A stretch of DNA of 51,370 nt. It comes from Bifidobacterium amazonense (GTDB lineage Bacteria > Actinomycetota > Actinomycetes > Actinomycetales > Bifidobacteriaceae). Under the pieces are notes generated by a model. It did no database searches, was not told where the DNA came from, and saw only the letters and a program-made list of their open reading frames with translations. The stretch is taken from assembly GCF_018555435.2 (NCBI RefSeq), contig NZ_JAFEJT020000017.1, forward strand, positions 1 through 51,370, written 5' to 3'. Below are positions 26,463 to 33,761 of this stretch, piece by piece. The position numbers and the translations under genes are program-made. Numbering within the stretch: position 1 is the stretch's first letter; the number at the start of each line of letters is the position of its first letter.

Positions 26463-26689
26463 ATGGAACACTCCCTTTCACGAGGAGCCAGCCCCGGCCG
26501 ACGGCCGCCGCCGCGAGAAAAAGGGAGAGGGAAACCCGCGACGGCGAACGACGAACCGGAAAGCCCGTGCGGATCATTTGACCGGAGCCCACCATTGGCG
26601 CCCCACCGCACGCCAGACAGTATCCGTTCCCATGCCCGTCGCCCGTGGTCCCGGACGGATATTGGGTGCCGTACACCGGGGAAACGCAG

Positions 26690-26733
26690 CCGCCCCCGTC
26701 GCGCGATTCCGTGGGGTTGCGCGGCGGGGGCGG
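26690..26733. terminator. GC-rich hairpin between the two surface-protein genes
   Basis: CCGCCCCCGTCGCGC and GCGCGGCGGGGGCGG pair over ~14 of 15 bases around a 14-base loop. It follows the pilin stop on the minus strand and is likely a terminator or attenuator; a U-run is lacking. The rest of the 280-base gap (26463-26744) shows no gene. Confidence 0.5.
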
Positions 26734-26744
26734 TCGTGGAGCGT

Positions 26745-28457
26745 TTATTTGAGCAGGCGTCCCCTGCGATGGGTCATGACGGCGATGATCGCGCCGCCGG
26801 CGGCGAGCAGGCCGCCGATGACGAGGAACAGGACGATGCCGCCACTACCGGTCAAGGGCAGATTCGTGATCGTGGTGACGTTGCGTACGAACAGCAGGCC
26901 GTTCTTCTCGATCTGCACGAGCGAATCGGCCAGTGAGGGCACGCGTTCGAACACGGCCAGCGCCGCTTTACCGGGATCCGCGGTGATCGTGACCTTGAAC
27001 CGCACGTCGAGGTCGCGGTAGCCGTCCGGCACTCCGGTTTCGCGCACCCAGTACGTGCCGGCGGCCAGACCGTCGAACCTCACGAGGCCGTTGCGGTCGG
27101 ACGTGGCGGTTACGTCCTCGTCGGGACGGTCGGCGCGACGGTACTTGGCGTCGTCCGCGAACGTGTCCGCCGTGTAGAGCGTGAACGTCGCGCCGGCGAG
27201 CGGCGTCTTGCCGTCCTCGCCGATCTTGTCGAATTGGAAGCCGTGCGTGTACACGGTGGTGTCCGGAGGCGTGAGCTCGCCGGTCTGGTTGGTTTTCGGA
27301 TCGTTCGAGTACGTGAGCGTGACCGTGTTCGTGTTGCCGTCGCCGTCGATCGTCGCATGCTCGGTGAGCGTGGCCGAATAGTCGACGCGCAGCAAACCGC
27401 CCGCCATGCCGTCACGGCCATTCGTATAGACCCATGCGCTCAGGTCGAGATCGATCGTGGTTGCCGTGCCGCCGTCGGACTTGCTTGCCCGCAGCGTGTA
27501 ATCTTCACCGTCGAGCGGGCTCCATGACCGGCCGTCCTTGCTGGCCGTGACGGACAGGTCATCATTGAACCGCTGGCCTTTCGACAGGACGTCCGTCAGG
27601 CGGAACACGTACGGGTTGGCCGTATCATTCGCGTATTTCGCAGTATCGGGGATGAGGGTTTCAATACGATAGTCCACGATATCGCCCGCATTGCGGTCGT
27701 CCGTCAGCGTTGCGTCGTCACCGTCGATGATGCTTTTGCCGATCGTGACGCGCTGGTTCTTGATCTCGGCCACGCCATCGGCGTTGCCGATCGGCGGTTT
27801 CGCGGCGGTGATCGCCGTACCGACCAGTATCGGCGCCGAACGCGTGGTGCCGGTCAACGCGGTGTTCGCATCCTCCAGCAGGTACAGGCCGGGCTGCAAT
27901 CCGGCGAATATGATCGAGGAAATCGTGCCGTCGGCGGCGGGCGTCGTCGTGCCGGACATGACCGGCGCATCCGTGACGGCAACGGTGTCCGCCATGCGAT
28001 CGGAGAACAGCCGCCAAGCCGGGGAATCCTTCGCGTCCCCCTGCCGGGCCAGCCACACGATCGGATCCTCGCCGCCGGAACCCGTGTCGGCCGCCCCATC
28101 GTTGCCCCACGCCGCCTCGCCGGGCATCCCACCGTCGGCATCGGCCGCATCGACCGGGTATTCGCCGTCGCCGACCTTCGGCAGCGAGGCGATCACATCG
28201 CCGCGCACCGCGTCCTCGGTGCGCACCGTCACCGCGGAACCCTGAATCGTGAACCCTGCGAGCTTGACCACCTTGAAGTCCGCGCCGTTCAACGACGAAC
28301 CCGGACCGGCGTTCAGCGTGATCGAATCACCCAATACGGGCGTCGTCTCACCGACCTCATCGGCATGGGCGATGCCGCCGGCCGACACTGTGGCCAGCAG
28401 CAGCACTGTCGCCATCGTCGCGCGCAGCAGCCAGCCGAACTTGCGGGAAGAGAACAT
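26745..28457 (-). CDS. LPXTG-anchored SpaA-type isopeptide-forming pilin subunit
   Basis: A 570-residue protein with AAGGA upstream. A signal peptide (LLRATMATVLLLATVSAGGI, cleaved after AHA) precedes a D1-type domain and a D2 domain with TIGKSIIDGDDATLTDDRNA, where the Lys may form an isopeptide. A Cna_B/SpaA domain follows (FDKIGEDGKTPLAGATFTLY with the E-box YWVRETGVPDGY). The sorting signal is LPLTG at 533-537, with helix and basic end. Subunits of this kind are linked by sortases into fimbriae or anchored to the wall. Its place before the adhesin and channel genes suggests a surface structure for mating contact. No pilin-specific sortase lies beside it. Confidence 0.88.
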   Translation of the reverse strand: MFSSRKFGWLLRATMATVLLLATVSAGGIAHADEVGETTPVLGDSITLNAGPGSSLNGADFKVVKLAGFTIQGSAVTVRTEDAVRGDVIASLPKVGDGEYPVDAADADGGMPGEAAWGNDGAADTGSGGEDPIVWLARQGDAKDSPAWRLFSDRMADTVAVTDAPVMSGTTTPAADGTISSIIFAGLQPGLYLLEDANTALTGTTRSAPILVGTAITAAKPPIGNADGVAEIKNQRVTIGKSIIDGDDATLTDDRNAGDIVDYRIETLIPDTAKYANDTANPYVFRLTDVLSKGQRFNDDLSVTASKDGRSWSPLDGEDYTLRASKSDGGTATTIDLDLSAWVYTNGRDGMAGGLLRVDYSATLTEHATIDGDGNTNTVTLTYSNDPKTNQTGELTPPDTTVYTHGFQFDKIGEDGKTPLAGATFTLYTADTFADDAKYRRADRPDEDVTATSDRNGLVRFDGLAAGTYWVRETGVPDGYRDLDVRFKVTITADPGKAALAVFERVPSLADSLVQIEKNGLLFVRNVTTITNLPLTGSGGIVLFLVIGGLLAAGGAIIAVMTHRRGRLLK

Positions 28458-28567
28458 GATCGGAATCCTTCACTATCCGCATCCCCCGAGACCAAGGCAC
28501 GAACCGCGCCGACGGGGAAGAGAAAGGAAGAGAACCCGACGGCGCGGCCATGTCATGAGAGGGAAGG

Positions 28568-28719
28568 TGCGGAACGTTTACCCGAACCACCCTTGGCCCG
28601 ACCGCACACCCCTCATCCTGTTGCCGCCCGCCACGGCTTCGTGGTCCCACCACGATAATCGTCACTGCCCGATGCTGCTCGGCATTCGGTAGTTTCGTAG
28701 CATTTCTTTTTGTATTTCT
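28568..28719. repeat. Long direct repeat, copy 1 (~152 bp)
   Basis: From TGCGGAACGTTTACCCGAAC to TGTATTTCT this segment is about 85-90% identical by eye to 31293-31450. Both copies contain the hairpin CGTGGTCCCACCACG and end in a CGTAGCATTTCTTT tract, and both are followed by a small plus-strand gene. Together they flank the secreted-peptide/XRE module. Nothing else is seen in 28458-28734. Confidence 0.85.
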
Positions 28720-28734
28720 CGATAGCATGGGATC

Positions 28735-28905
28735 ATGCCTATCAACTGGTGGCGGATCGCGCGACTTGCCTGTTATGTTCTTCTTCTCATCACATCCGTG
28801 GGAGAAAGCCTGCTGCTCACCGTCATAGCCGTAGCCGCGATGGCGCTGGACGTGGCGGAATATCTCTGGGAAGGTCACCAGCATAACCAGCGTGGCAAGC
28901 AGTGA
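28735..28905 (+). CDS. Possible 56-residue membrane peptide
   Basis: The frame MPINWWRIARLACYVLLLIT to NQRGKQ has one or two hydrophobic helices (~9-40) and a polar end. It lies just after direct-repeat copy 1 on the opposite strand to its neighbours. The ribosome-binding site is weak (TGGGATC), so it may not be expressed. No family is recognised. It ends about 25 bases before a strong minus-strand terminator. Confidence 0.4.
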   Translation: MPINWWRIARLACYVLLLITSVGESLLLTVIAVAAMALDVAEYLWEGHQHNQRGKQ

Positions 28906-28920
28906 CGCCATCCCCGCGAA

Positions 28921-28982
28921 AAAAAGAGAGCTAATGACGGTCGTGTGGCTGAATAACTATACGACCACACGACCGTCATTAG
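28921..28982 (-). terminator. Strong intrinsic terminator of the secreted-peptide operon
   Basis: CTAATGACGGTCGTGTGG (28931-28948) and its perfect complement at 28965-28982 form an 18-base-pair stem with a 16-base loop. On the minus strand it is followed by CTCTCTTTTTTT. It lies directly after the stop of the 84-residue membrane gene, so that gene and the 188-residue precursor probably share one transcript. Confidence 0.88.
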
Positions 28983-28996
28983 TGGGAAAAACTAAT

Positions 28997-29251
28997 TTAC
29001 TTATTATCACCGTTATTGAGTGTCGATAGATTGTAGAACACAGTTTCGCATACGAGGAATAGAACGGCTCCTGTAAGTAGGGACGTGACAAGCATGGCAT
29101 AGCTTCTCGCTGACAAGGAGCATCCAACCAGATCGCAGGTTGTCAGTGTGGCGATTATCGCGCTCAGCTGTGTATTGCTGGTCTTTTTGCAGTTTTCGAA
29201 CAAATTGTGGCTTCCGTTGTATTCATGAATCTGGCGCAGTCTCGTCTTCAT
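28997..29251 (-). CDS. Small membrane protein, possible immunity partner
   Basis: An 84-residue protein with AAGGAG eight bases before the ATG. The N-terminus is polar (residues 1-28), then there are two hydrophobic segments (~29-46 and 51-73) and a short polar tail. It starts 20 bases after the secreted precursor gene and shares its terminator. A small multi-helix membrane protein directly after a secreted Cys-rich peptide gene is the usual layout of bacteriocin immunity, but no immunity family is recognised. Local base composition is A+T-richer than the transfer genes. Confidence 0.6.
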   Translation of the reverse strand: MKTRLRQIHEYNGSHNLFENCKKTSNTQLSAIIATLTTCDLVGCSLSARSYAMLVTSLLTGAVLFLVCETVFYNLSTLNNGDNK

Positions 29252-29271
29252 GATTGCCGCTCCTTGTATCG

Positions 29272-29838
29272 TCAGCATCCCATCAGGGTGAGCAATGCGC
29301 TGATTCCACCGTGGCATCCGGCTGCGACAAAGGCTGAGACGATTCCTCCGCCAAGGCCGAGCGCGCCCAATGCTGCAGGGGTGCACACGCCAAGATCGCC
29401 CCAAGTCTGCACGATCCATTTGGCCCAAGGGTTGCATGATCTCAGGCCATTGCTTGCTGTGGTTTCGATGTGGATGGTTTTCGTGCTCGCGTCGTATGCG
29501 ACTCTTTGACCAGAGGAAAGCTGCGTCGCCAAGCCTATGACGGTGTTTCCAGCGCTGTCGATGATGCGGAAGGAATCCGATTCGGTTACGACGGTGTCCC
29601 CGTCAGCCAGACTGAGCTTGATTCCTTTGAGGGAGGATGCGTCAAGCACCCTGCCCTTGATCCTCATGATATTGTCTGTGGCCGCTACTTCTGGCCTGTT
29701 GATTGAGGTGACGGATGACGAATACGGTTCGTTGGCAGTGACTTCGGATGCCGAAGCCTGTGCGCACACACTCATGGAGAGCCCTAATACCGACAGCCAT
29801 GCAACAAGGACTTTTATCATATGCGGTATCTTTTTCAT
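29272..29838 (-). CDS. Secreted precursor with Cys/Gly-rich hydrophobic C-terminus (bacteriocin-like)
   Basis: A 188-residue protein starting MKKIPHMIKVL, with AAGGAG five bases upstream. A signal peptide runs to about residue 31 (LSVLGLSMSVCAQASAS). Residues 35-130 form a polar beta-rich propeptide-like region. Residues 134-188 change sharply: aromatic (NPWAKWIVQTWGDLG), then Gly/Ala-rich and hydrophobic (LGALGLGGGIVSAFVAAG), with Cys at 134, 152, 175 and the very last residue 188, enough for two disulfides. The outline recalls halocin C8-like and other secreted peptides cut from larger precursors. Function is inference. A small membrane gene follows and a membrane XRE regulator precedes. 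Confidence 0.7.
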   Translation of the reverse strand: MKKIPHMIKVLVAWLSVLGLSMSVCAQASASEVTANEPYSSSVTSINRPEVAATDNIMRIKGRVLDASSLKGIKLSLADGDTVVTESDSFRIIDSAGNTVIGLATQLSSGQRVAYDASTKTIHIETTASNGLRSCNPWAKWIVQTWGDLGVCTPAALGALGLGGGIVSAFVAAGCHGGISALLTLMGC

Positions 29839-29923
29839 AATCACTCCTTTGTCTGAATTATGAAACAGTGGTGCTCATTATATGATATTCTTTGGGTTGC
29901 GTCAAGCATTCTGAAGGCGTAAT

Positions 29924-29952
29924 AAAAAAAGAGAGCCGGTGAGCCGGCTCTC
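29924..29952 (-). terminator. Intrinsic terminator of the XRE gene
   Basis: GAGAGCCGG (29931-29939) and CCGGCTCTC (29944-29952) form a nine-base-pair stem, followed on the minus strand by seven T. It separates the regulator from the secreted-peptide genes, so those need their own promoter in 29839-29923; that stretch is A+T-rich (TTATATGATATTCTTT on the plus strand) and could hold one. Confidence 0.85.
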
Positions 29953-29980
29953 TTGAAGATGTGACACAACGGGTAGCTGC

Positions 29981-31018
29981 TTACTGGTCAAAACGTCCTT
30001 TGAACAGTTGAATGACGAGGGCGGCGATGCCGCACAGTAGGCCGCCGATCTCCCACGGCAGCCAGAACGGCGCGTCGGGTGCAAACATCAGCAGACATAC
30101 TGCAATGATCGTGGCGACGAGCATGATGACGCCGCACACCGTCGTGGTGAGCCTGGAGGAAGCGGTCTGCAATCCGGCGCGTTCCTTGCGGTCCTCCTCG
30201 GACGCCCGGTTGTAGGCGTCGATGTCCAACTGCAGATACCGCATGCCGCAGTAGATGAACAGGAACACGCCGACCGCGCTGAGCGTCAGCATGACGGCGT
30301 TCGGCCAGCCGGCGTCGACGCCCCGCACCTCGTCCATGTACACCACGAGCATGACGCCGATCAGGATCGCCGCGATGCCGCCCGTGATGCCGGCCACCAG
30401 TATGCGGGCCTCGTGGCTGCGGTCGTCCTGCGTGTAGAAGTCCTGGACGTACGGGTGCCGTCTCATGAACGCGACGCGCATCATGCCGCCGCCCAGCAGC
30501 AGCGCCAATCCGACGACCACGCCTATGCCGATGCACGTGAACATCAGGAAATCGTTGAGCGGGGAAGGGCCGATGATCGAGTTGTCGGAGTCGAACAGGT
30601 TCGCGATGCCGACCGCCGCGATAACCGCCGCGATACCGGACGCGATCAGCAGTGAGAAGCGACGCCGATGCGCGTCGTATCCGGTCAGGTCCTGCGGCAG
30701 GGGCGGTGTGCCGGCGTCGGCCGACCCGATCGCCGGTTCGGCCGGTTTCGTATCGGGATGGTTCTGCTCGTCTGACGGTCCCGTCGTCGGGTCGGACGTG
30801 GCGCCGTTTGCCGGCCGGTTCACGTCGCCGAGCACGAGGTCGTCGAGCGTGCAGCCGAACAGGTCGCAGATTGCCAGCAGCTTGTCCATTTCCGGGTACG
30901 CCTTCTCGGATTCCCATTTCGAGATCGCCTGCCGCGAGACGCCGAGCAGCATGGCGAGCTGCTCCTGCGTCATGTTGCGCCGTGCGCGCAACGTCTGCAG
31001 ATTGGTGCGGAATGTCAT
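29981..31018 (-). CDS. XRE-family regulator with C-terminal membrane domain
   Basis: A 345-residue protein with AGAGGGG before the ATG. Residues ~5-60 are an XRE helix-turn-helix (MTQEQLAMLLGVSRQAISKW). A disordered linker (70-110) leads to about six membrane helices (for example FSLLIASGIAAVIAAVGIAN and VVVGLALLLGGGMMRVAF). HTH proteins anchored this way in Gram-positives often control neighbouring peptide, exporter or stress genes in response to membrane signals. It lies upstream of the secreted-peptide pair on the same strand but with its own terminator. Confidence 0.85.
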   Translation of the reverse strand: MTFRTNLQTLRARRNMTQEQLAMLLGVSRQAISKWESEKAYPEMDKLLAICDLFGCTLDDLVLGDVNRPANGATSDPTTGPSDEQNHPDTKPAEPAIGSADAGTPPLPQDLTGYDAHRRRFSLLIASGIAAVIAAVGIANLFDSDNSIIGPSPLNDFLMFTCIGIGVVVGLALLLGGGMMRVAFMRRHPYVQDFYTQDDRSHEARILVAGITGGIAAILIGVMLVVYMDEVRGVDAGWPNAVMLTLSAVGVFLFIYCGMRYLQLDIDAYNRASEEDRKERAGLQTASSRLTTTVCGVIMLVATIIAVCLLMFAPDAPFWLPWEIGGLLCGIAALVIQLFKGRFDQ

Positions 31019-31292
31019 GGTGGTCCCCTCTTTCCAACAGTGTCGTCATGTCGCGTCCGGACGATGACCCCACTATGGCAGACCGCGCCGCCGTCCGCCA
31101 CCATCTTGCGGTTGCACACGCCGATCACGAAGCCAATCGCCGCGCAACCAGCGGTTGCATCGGCTGAATTCCAACGTTTTCGGAGATTGTTTCAAGTATG
31201 CTGCGGGACTCGGCGTTCATAGATTCGTTTGCTGGTGATCATGGCGGCGTTGGTGTGTCCGATGCCAGCTTGTGATGGCACGCCGTCAAGAA

Positions 31293-31450
31293 TGCGGAAC
31301 GTTTACCCGAACCACCCTTGGTCCGACCGCACGCCCCTCATCCTGCCGCCGCCCGCCACGACTTCGTGGTCCCACCACGATAATCGTCACCGTCCCCGAT
31401 ACCACCCATCAGCCGGTAGTTTCGTAGCATTTCTTTATGTTCGTATTTCT
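31293..31450. repeat. Long direct repeat, copy 2 (~158 bp)
   Basis: From TGCGGAACGTTTACCCGAAC to CGTATTTCT this is the partner of 28568-28719, in the same orientation. It keeps the CGTGGTCCCACCACG hairpin and the TTTCTTT tracts and continues into TTGTTTATGTGG. The two copies lie 2.7 kb apart and flank the XRE/secreted-peptide module. No gene is seen in 31019-31547. Confidence 0.85.
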
Positions 31451-31547
31451 TTGTTTATGTGGATCTGGCATGACTTCCTTTCAGGAAAAATCCCTTGATG
31501 CCGGACCATGACGTGCGGTAGCATATCTTTACGAAAGGAGGCGTGTC

Positions 31548-31715
31548 ATGGTAAAACTCGTTGATTTGTACACGGTGGATAAGGACAGTGCCGAATACGA
31601 CTATCTGCGTTTGTGTGATGCGCCCCTGCCGCAGGATGTGTTGGAATTTCTCGGCAAATCCTCTGAAGCGGAGCCGGGCGCTGTCCCGTCTCCTCGTGAA
31701 CAGGTTTACGCTTGA
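31548..31715 (+). CDS. Small protein preceding the GNAT gene
   Basis: A 55-residue frame, MVKLVDLYTVDKDSAEYDYL to REQVYA, with an excellent AAAGGAGG seven bases before the ATG. It is acidic and soluble-looking (YLRLCDAPLPQDVLEFLG). It ends 20 bases before a GNAT gene that itself has a weak start, so the two may be translated together. No antitoxin family is recognised, though a small acidic protein before a GNAT gene is the layout of acetyltransferase toxin-antitoxin pairs. Confidence 0.5.
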   Translation: MVKLVDLYTVDKDSAEYDYLRLCDAPLPQDVLEFLGKSSEAEPGAVPSPREQVYA

Positions 31716-31735
31716 GCCGTTGACGGAGCAGCAGA

Positions 31736-32260
31736 GTGCCGGTTCGTTTTCGTTTCGCCGACAAGTCCGATCAGTCGCGGTTCACTAGTTTCTCTTGCAC
31801 TGACCCCGTACCGGCCAACCGTCAGATTGACGGACGATGGGTCAAAGGATCACAGCTTCATCCGGAACCGTGGGCGCTGCTAGTGCAACGTCTCATCCAT
31901 AACAGTCCGATATATCACGACAAGGATTGCTGGATTCGCGTGGGCGTGGACGATGAGACCGGCAATCTGGCTTCATACTGTGCGGTAGCGCATAAGGGTA
32001 ACGGGGTGTACGAAATCGCGGTGATCGCTGTATCCCGCAGGCTCCGAGGCCTGGGATTAGGTACGCAGGCCTTACGCGACGCGATGGCGGTTGCGACCCG
32101 CGATGCCGTCCAACGTGACTTAAACCCGGTGTTCATCGCCACTATTGATGAAAACAACCGTGCCAGCGCTCATTTGTTCGCCTCGTTCGGATACCAGCTC
32201 ATCCGCACATATGAGAAGGATCGTCACGGCTTCGTGTTCAACCTATGGGCGAGACGCTGA
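31736..32260 (+). CDS. GNAT-family N-acetyltransferase
   Basis: A 174-residue protein, with a GTG start at MPVRFRFADKSD. The acetyl-CoA motif is EIAVIAVSRRLRGLGLGTQA and the C-terminal motif is DENNRASAHLFASFGYQLIR. It resembles the toxin-type or small-molecule GNATs; the acceptor is unknown. It runs against the flanking genes and follows a 55-residue gene with a strong ribosome-binding site. The gap to the convergent RHH gene is 71 bases. Confidence 0.82.
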   Translation: MPVRFRFADKSDQSRFTSFSCTDPVPANRQIDGRWVKGSQLHPEPWALLVQRLIHNSPIYHDKDCWIRVGVDDETGNLASYCAVAHKGNGVYEIAVIAVSRRLRGLGLGTQALRDAMAVATRDAVQRDLNPVFIATIDENNRASAHLFASFGYQLIRTYEKDRHGFVFNLWARR

Positions 32261-32331
32261 TCCATCACGATTGGTTGTATTGCTGGTACGACTGCAAGGA
32301 ATGTCTCCGCTGCGGCGCACCAGCAATAACT

Positions 32332-32550
32332 TCACTCGTGCCGGTCGAGGTATTCGGCGAGGGCCTGGGCGACGAGGTCCTGCATGCGGATGCCCTTGAT
32401 GCCGGCGGCCGCTTTGATGCGGTTGCGCAGCGAGGTGCGGATCTTGATGCTGGTGACCATGTAGGGGTCGTTGGCCGGTTCCTCGCGGTAGATGTCGTCG
32501 ACCGACGTGATCTCGCGTTCGGCGGGCAGATAGCTCAGGTTCCCTTTCAT
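32332..32550 (-). CDS. Ribbon-helix-helix protein, likely ParB/ParG-type partition partner
   Basis: A 72-residue protein whose ATG overlaps the ParA stop as ATGA. The N-terminal ~33 residues are polar and flexible. The C-terminal part (SIKIRTSLRNRIKAAAGIKG then IRMQDLVAQALAEYLDRHE) fits a ribbon-helix-helix fold. A small RHH protein coupled to a ParA ATPase is the layout of type Ib partition systems, where it binds the centromere and activates ParA. The longer frame through this gene is a shadow of ParA and WhiB. Confidence 0.8.
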   Translation of the reverse strand: MKGNLSYLPAEREITSVDDIYREEPANDPYMVTSIKIRTSLRNRIKAAAGIKGIRMQDLVAQALAEYLDRHE

Positions 32551-33128
32551 TGTCCGACCGCCCGTCTCAGCTCGTGCAGGACGAGGCCGTATTCCCAGAG
32601 TTTGGCCGGGCGGCGGCCGAAGCTGGTCTTGATCTCCTGCCGTTTGGGCACGATCGTGTCGAAGCGTGGCGTGTCCTGTGTTTCGAGCGCGTGCATGGCC
32701 TGCCGGAACGCGACCGTGTTCGTTTCGACGCGGTTGAGCAGTACGGCGGCGGGCGTGCGTCCGGCTGCGTTGACGGTCGCCCATGCCTGCTGCAGGTCGA
32801 CGGGAGATTCGGTGGTGGGCACGATCACGAAGTCGGCCGTGTCGAGCGCGGTTTTGAGGCCTGCGTGAGTGGGCGGCGCGTCGATGATGAGCCATTCTCC
32901 CGGCGCGGTGCGGATTGCGGCGAGTTCGTCGCCGGTGGCGGCCTGCACGTTGAACGGCAGCGTTTCGTTGTTGAGGTTGGCGATTCTGTCCCACAGGGTC
33001 GCGGAGTACTGCGGGTCGGCGTCCAGAAGCGTGACATGCTGCCCGTCGCGGACGAGCGCGTGGCACAGGTATTGCGCGATGGTGGTCTTGCCGACCCCGC
33101 CCTTCGCGTTGGCGATGGCGATTCTCAT
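32547..33128 (-). CDS. parA: ParA-type partition ATPase
   Basis: A 193-residue protein with a deviant Walker A (KGGVGKTT, 9-16), the switch Asp in LLDADPQYSA, and LIIDAPPTHAG as Walker B region. It has no N-terminal DNA-binding domain and so belongs to the short type Ib ParAs. With the downstream RHH protein it should segregate an extrachromosomal form of the element. AAAGGGAG precedes the start. The upstream 48 bases are an unusual A-rich run of CAAA/GAAA units. Confidence 0.9.
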   Translation of the reverse strand: MRIAIANAKGGVGKTTIAQYLCHALVRDGQHVTLLDADPQYSATLWDRIANLNNETLPFNVQAATGDELAAIRTAPGEWLIIDAPPTHAGLKTALDTADFVIVPTTESPVDLQQAWATVNAAGRTPAAVLLNRVETNTVAFRQAMHALETQDTPRFDTIVPKRQEIKTSFGRRPAKLWEYGLVLHELRRAVGQ

Positions 33129-33176
33129 GACGGTCTCCCTTTGTGTTTGTTTGTATTTGTGTTTTTCTTTGTTTCT
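33129..33176. repeat. A-rich short-repeat tract between whiB-like and parA genes
   Basis: On the minus strand the spacer is made of AAAGAAA, ACAAAGAAA and ACAAATACAAACAAACAC units. Similar TTTCTTTG tracts occur at 14449-14472, 28700-28719 and 31430-31455. It is a possible partition (centromere) site or promoter spacer for parA; nothing in the sequence decides this. Confidence 0.4.
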
Positions 33177-33761
33177 TTATTTCTTTGCGGATGTGTCCGG
33201 CTGGGCCTGTTCGTCGGGCGTCTCCGGCGGATCGCGTTCGCCGGGTTCGAGCCGGGTGAGCCTGCGTGGCCGTCCGAGCGGTTCGCCGTTGCCGGTTTTG
33301 CGTGCGCGTTCGTTGCGTCGCCGGTTGCGTACGATGCTGTGGATTTCGGGGTGGGCGTCGAGCCAGTCGAGCAGCCGCCGGTACGGTTGGGCGAGATCCG
33401 CGGCCTTGCGGCCGGGCAGGACGTCGTGGACGATGACGACGCGCATCGCGTACTGGCGTTCCTTGTAGGTCATGCCGCCGAGGATGCCGTGCGTGACCGG
33501 GCGCAGCAGGCTGCGGGCCAGGCACGGCATGAGCATTGGGCATTGCGCGCACAGGCGTTTGGCTGCGCCGCGCAGCATTTGGTCGGGACGTGAGTCGCCG
33601 GCGGCGTCGAGTTCCATCCAGATCATGTCGTACAGGTCGAGCTGCGCCTGCGCGCACAGGCCGCCGGGCGGCAGCATCGACGTGTGTATCCACTCGTCGC
33701 CGCCCGTAGCTCGTGCTGGTTTGCCGGCCGGCTTGCCGGTGGGGCGGAACCCATCCATCAT
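33177..33761 (-). CDS. WhiB-family iron-sulfur regulator
   Basis: A 194-residue protein; the ATG overlaps the upstream replication gene stop. Four Cys at 36, 71, 74 and 80 (LCAQAQ, RLCAQCPMLMPCL) would bind a [4Fe-4S] cluster. The WhiB turn is HGILGGMTYKERQ, where chromosomal relatives have GVWGGM. The C-terminal ~75 residues are basic (RNRRRNERARK, GRPRRLTRLE), more than in most WhiBs, for DNA or sigma contact. WhiB proteins bind sigma factor region 4; some actinophages carry them to alter host transcription. Here it lies in the replication-partition operon. Confidence 0.88.
   Translation of the reverse strand: MMDGFRPTGKPAGKPARATGGDEWIHTSMLPPGGLCAQAQLDLYDMIWMELDAAGDSRPDQMLRGAAKRLCAQCPMLMPCLARSLLRPVTHGILGGMTYKERQYAMRVVIVHDVLPGRKAADLAQPYRRLLDWLDAHPEIHSIVRNRRRNERARKTGNGEPLGRPRRLTRLEPGERDPPETPDEQAQPDTSAKK

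Noticed and set aside
24429..26936. 835-residue plus-strand frame antisense to the adhesin
   Set aside because: His/Arg/Val-rich shadow frame; the minus strand has signal peptide, repeated domains and LPHTG.
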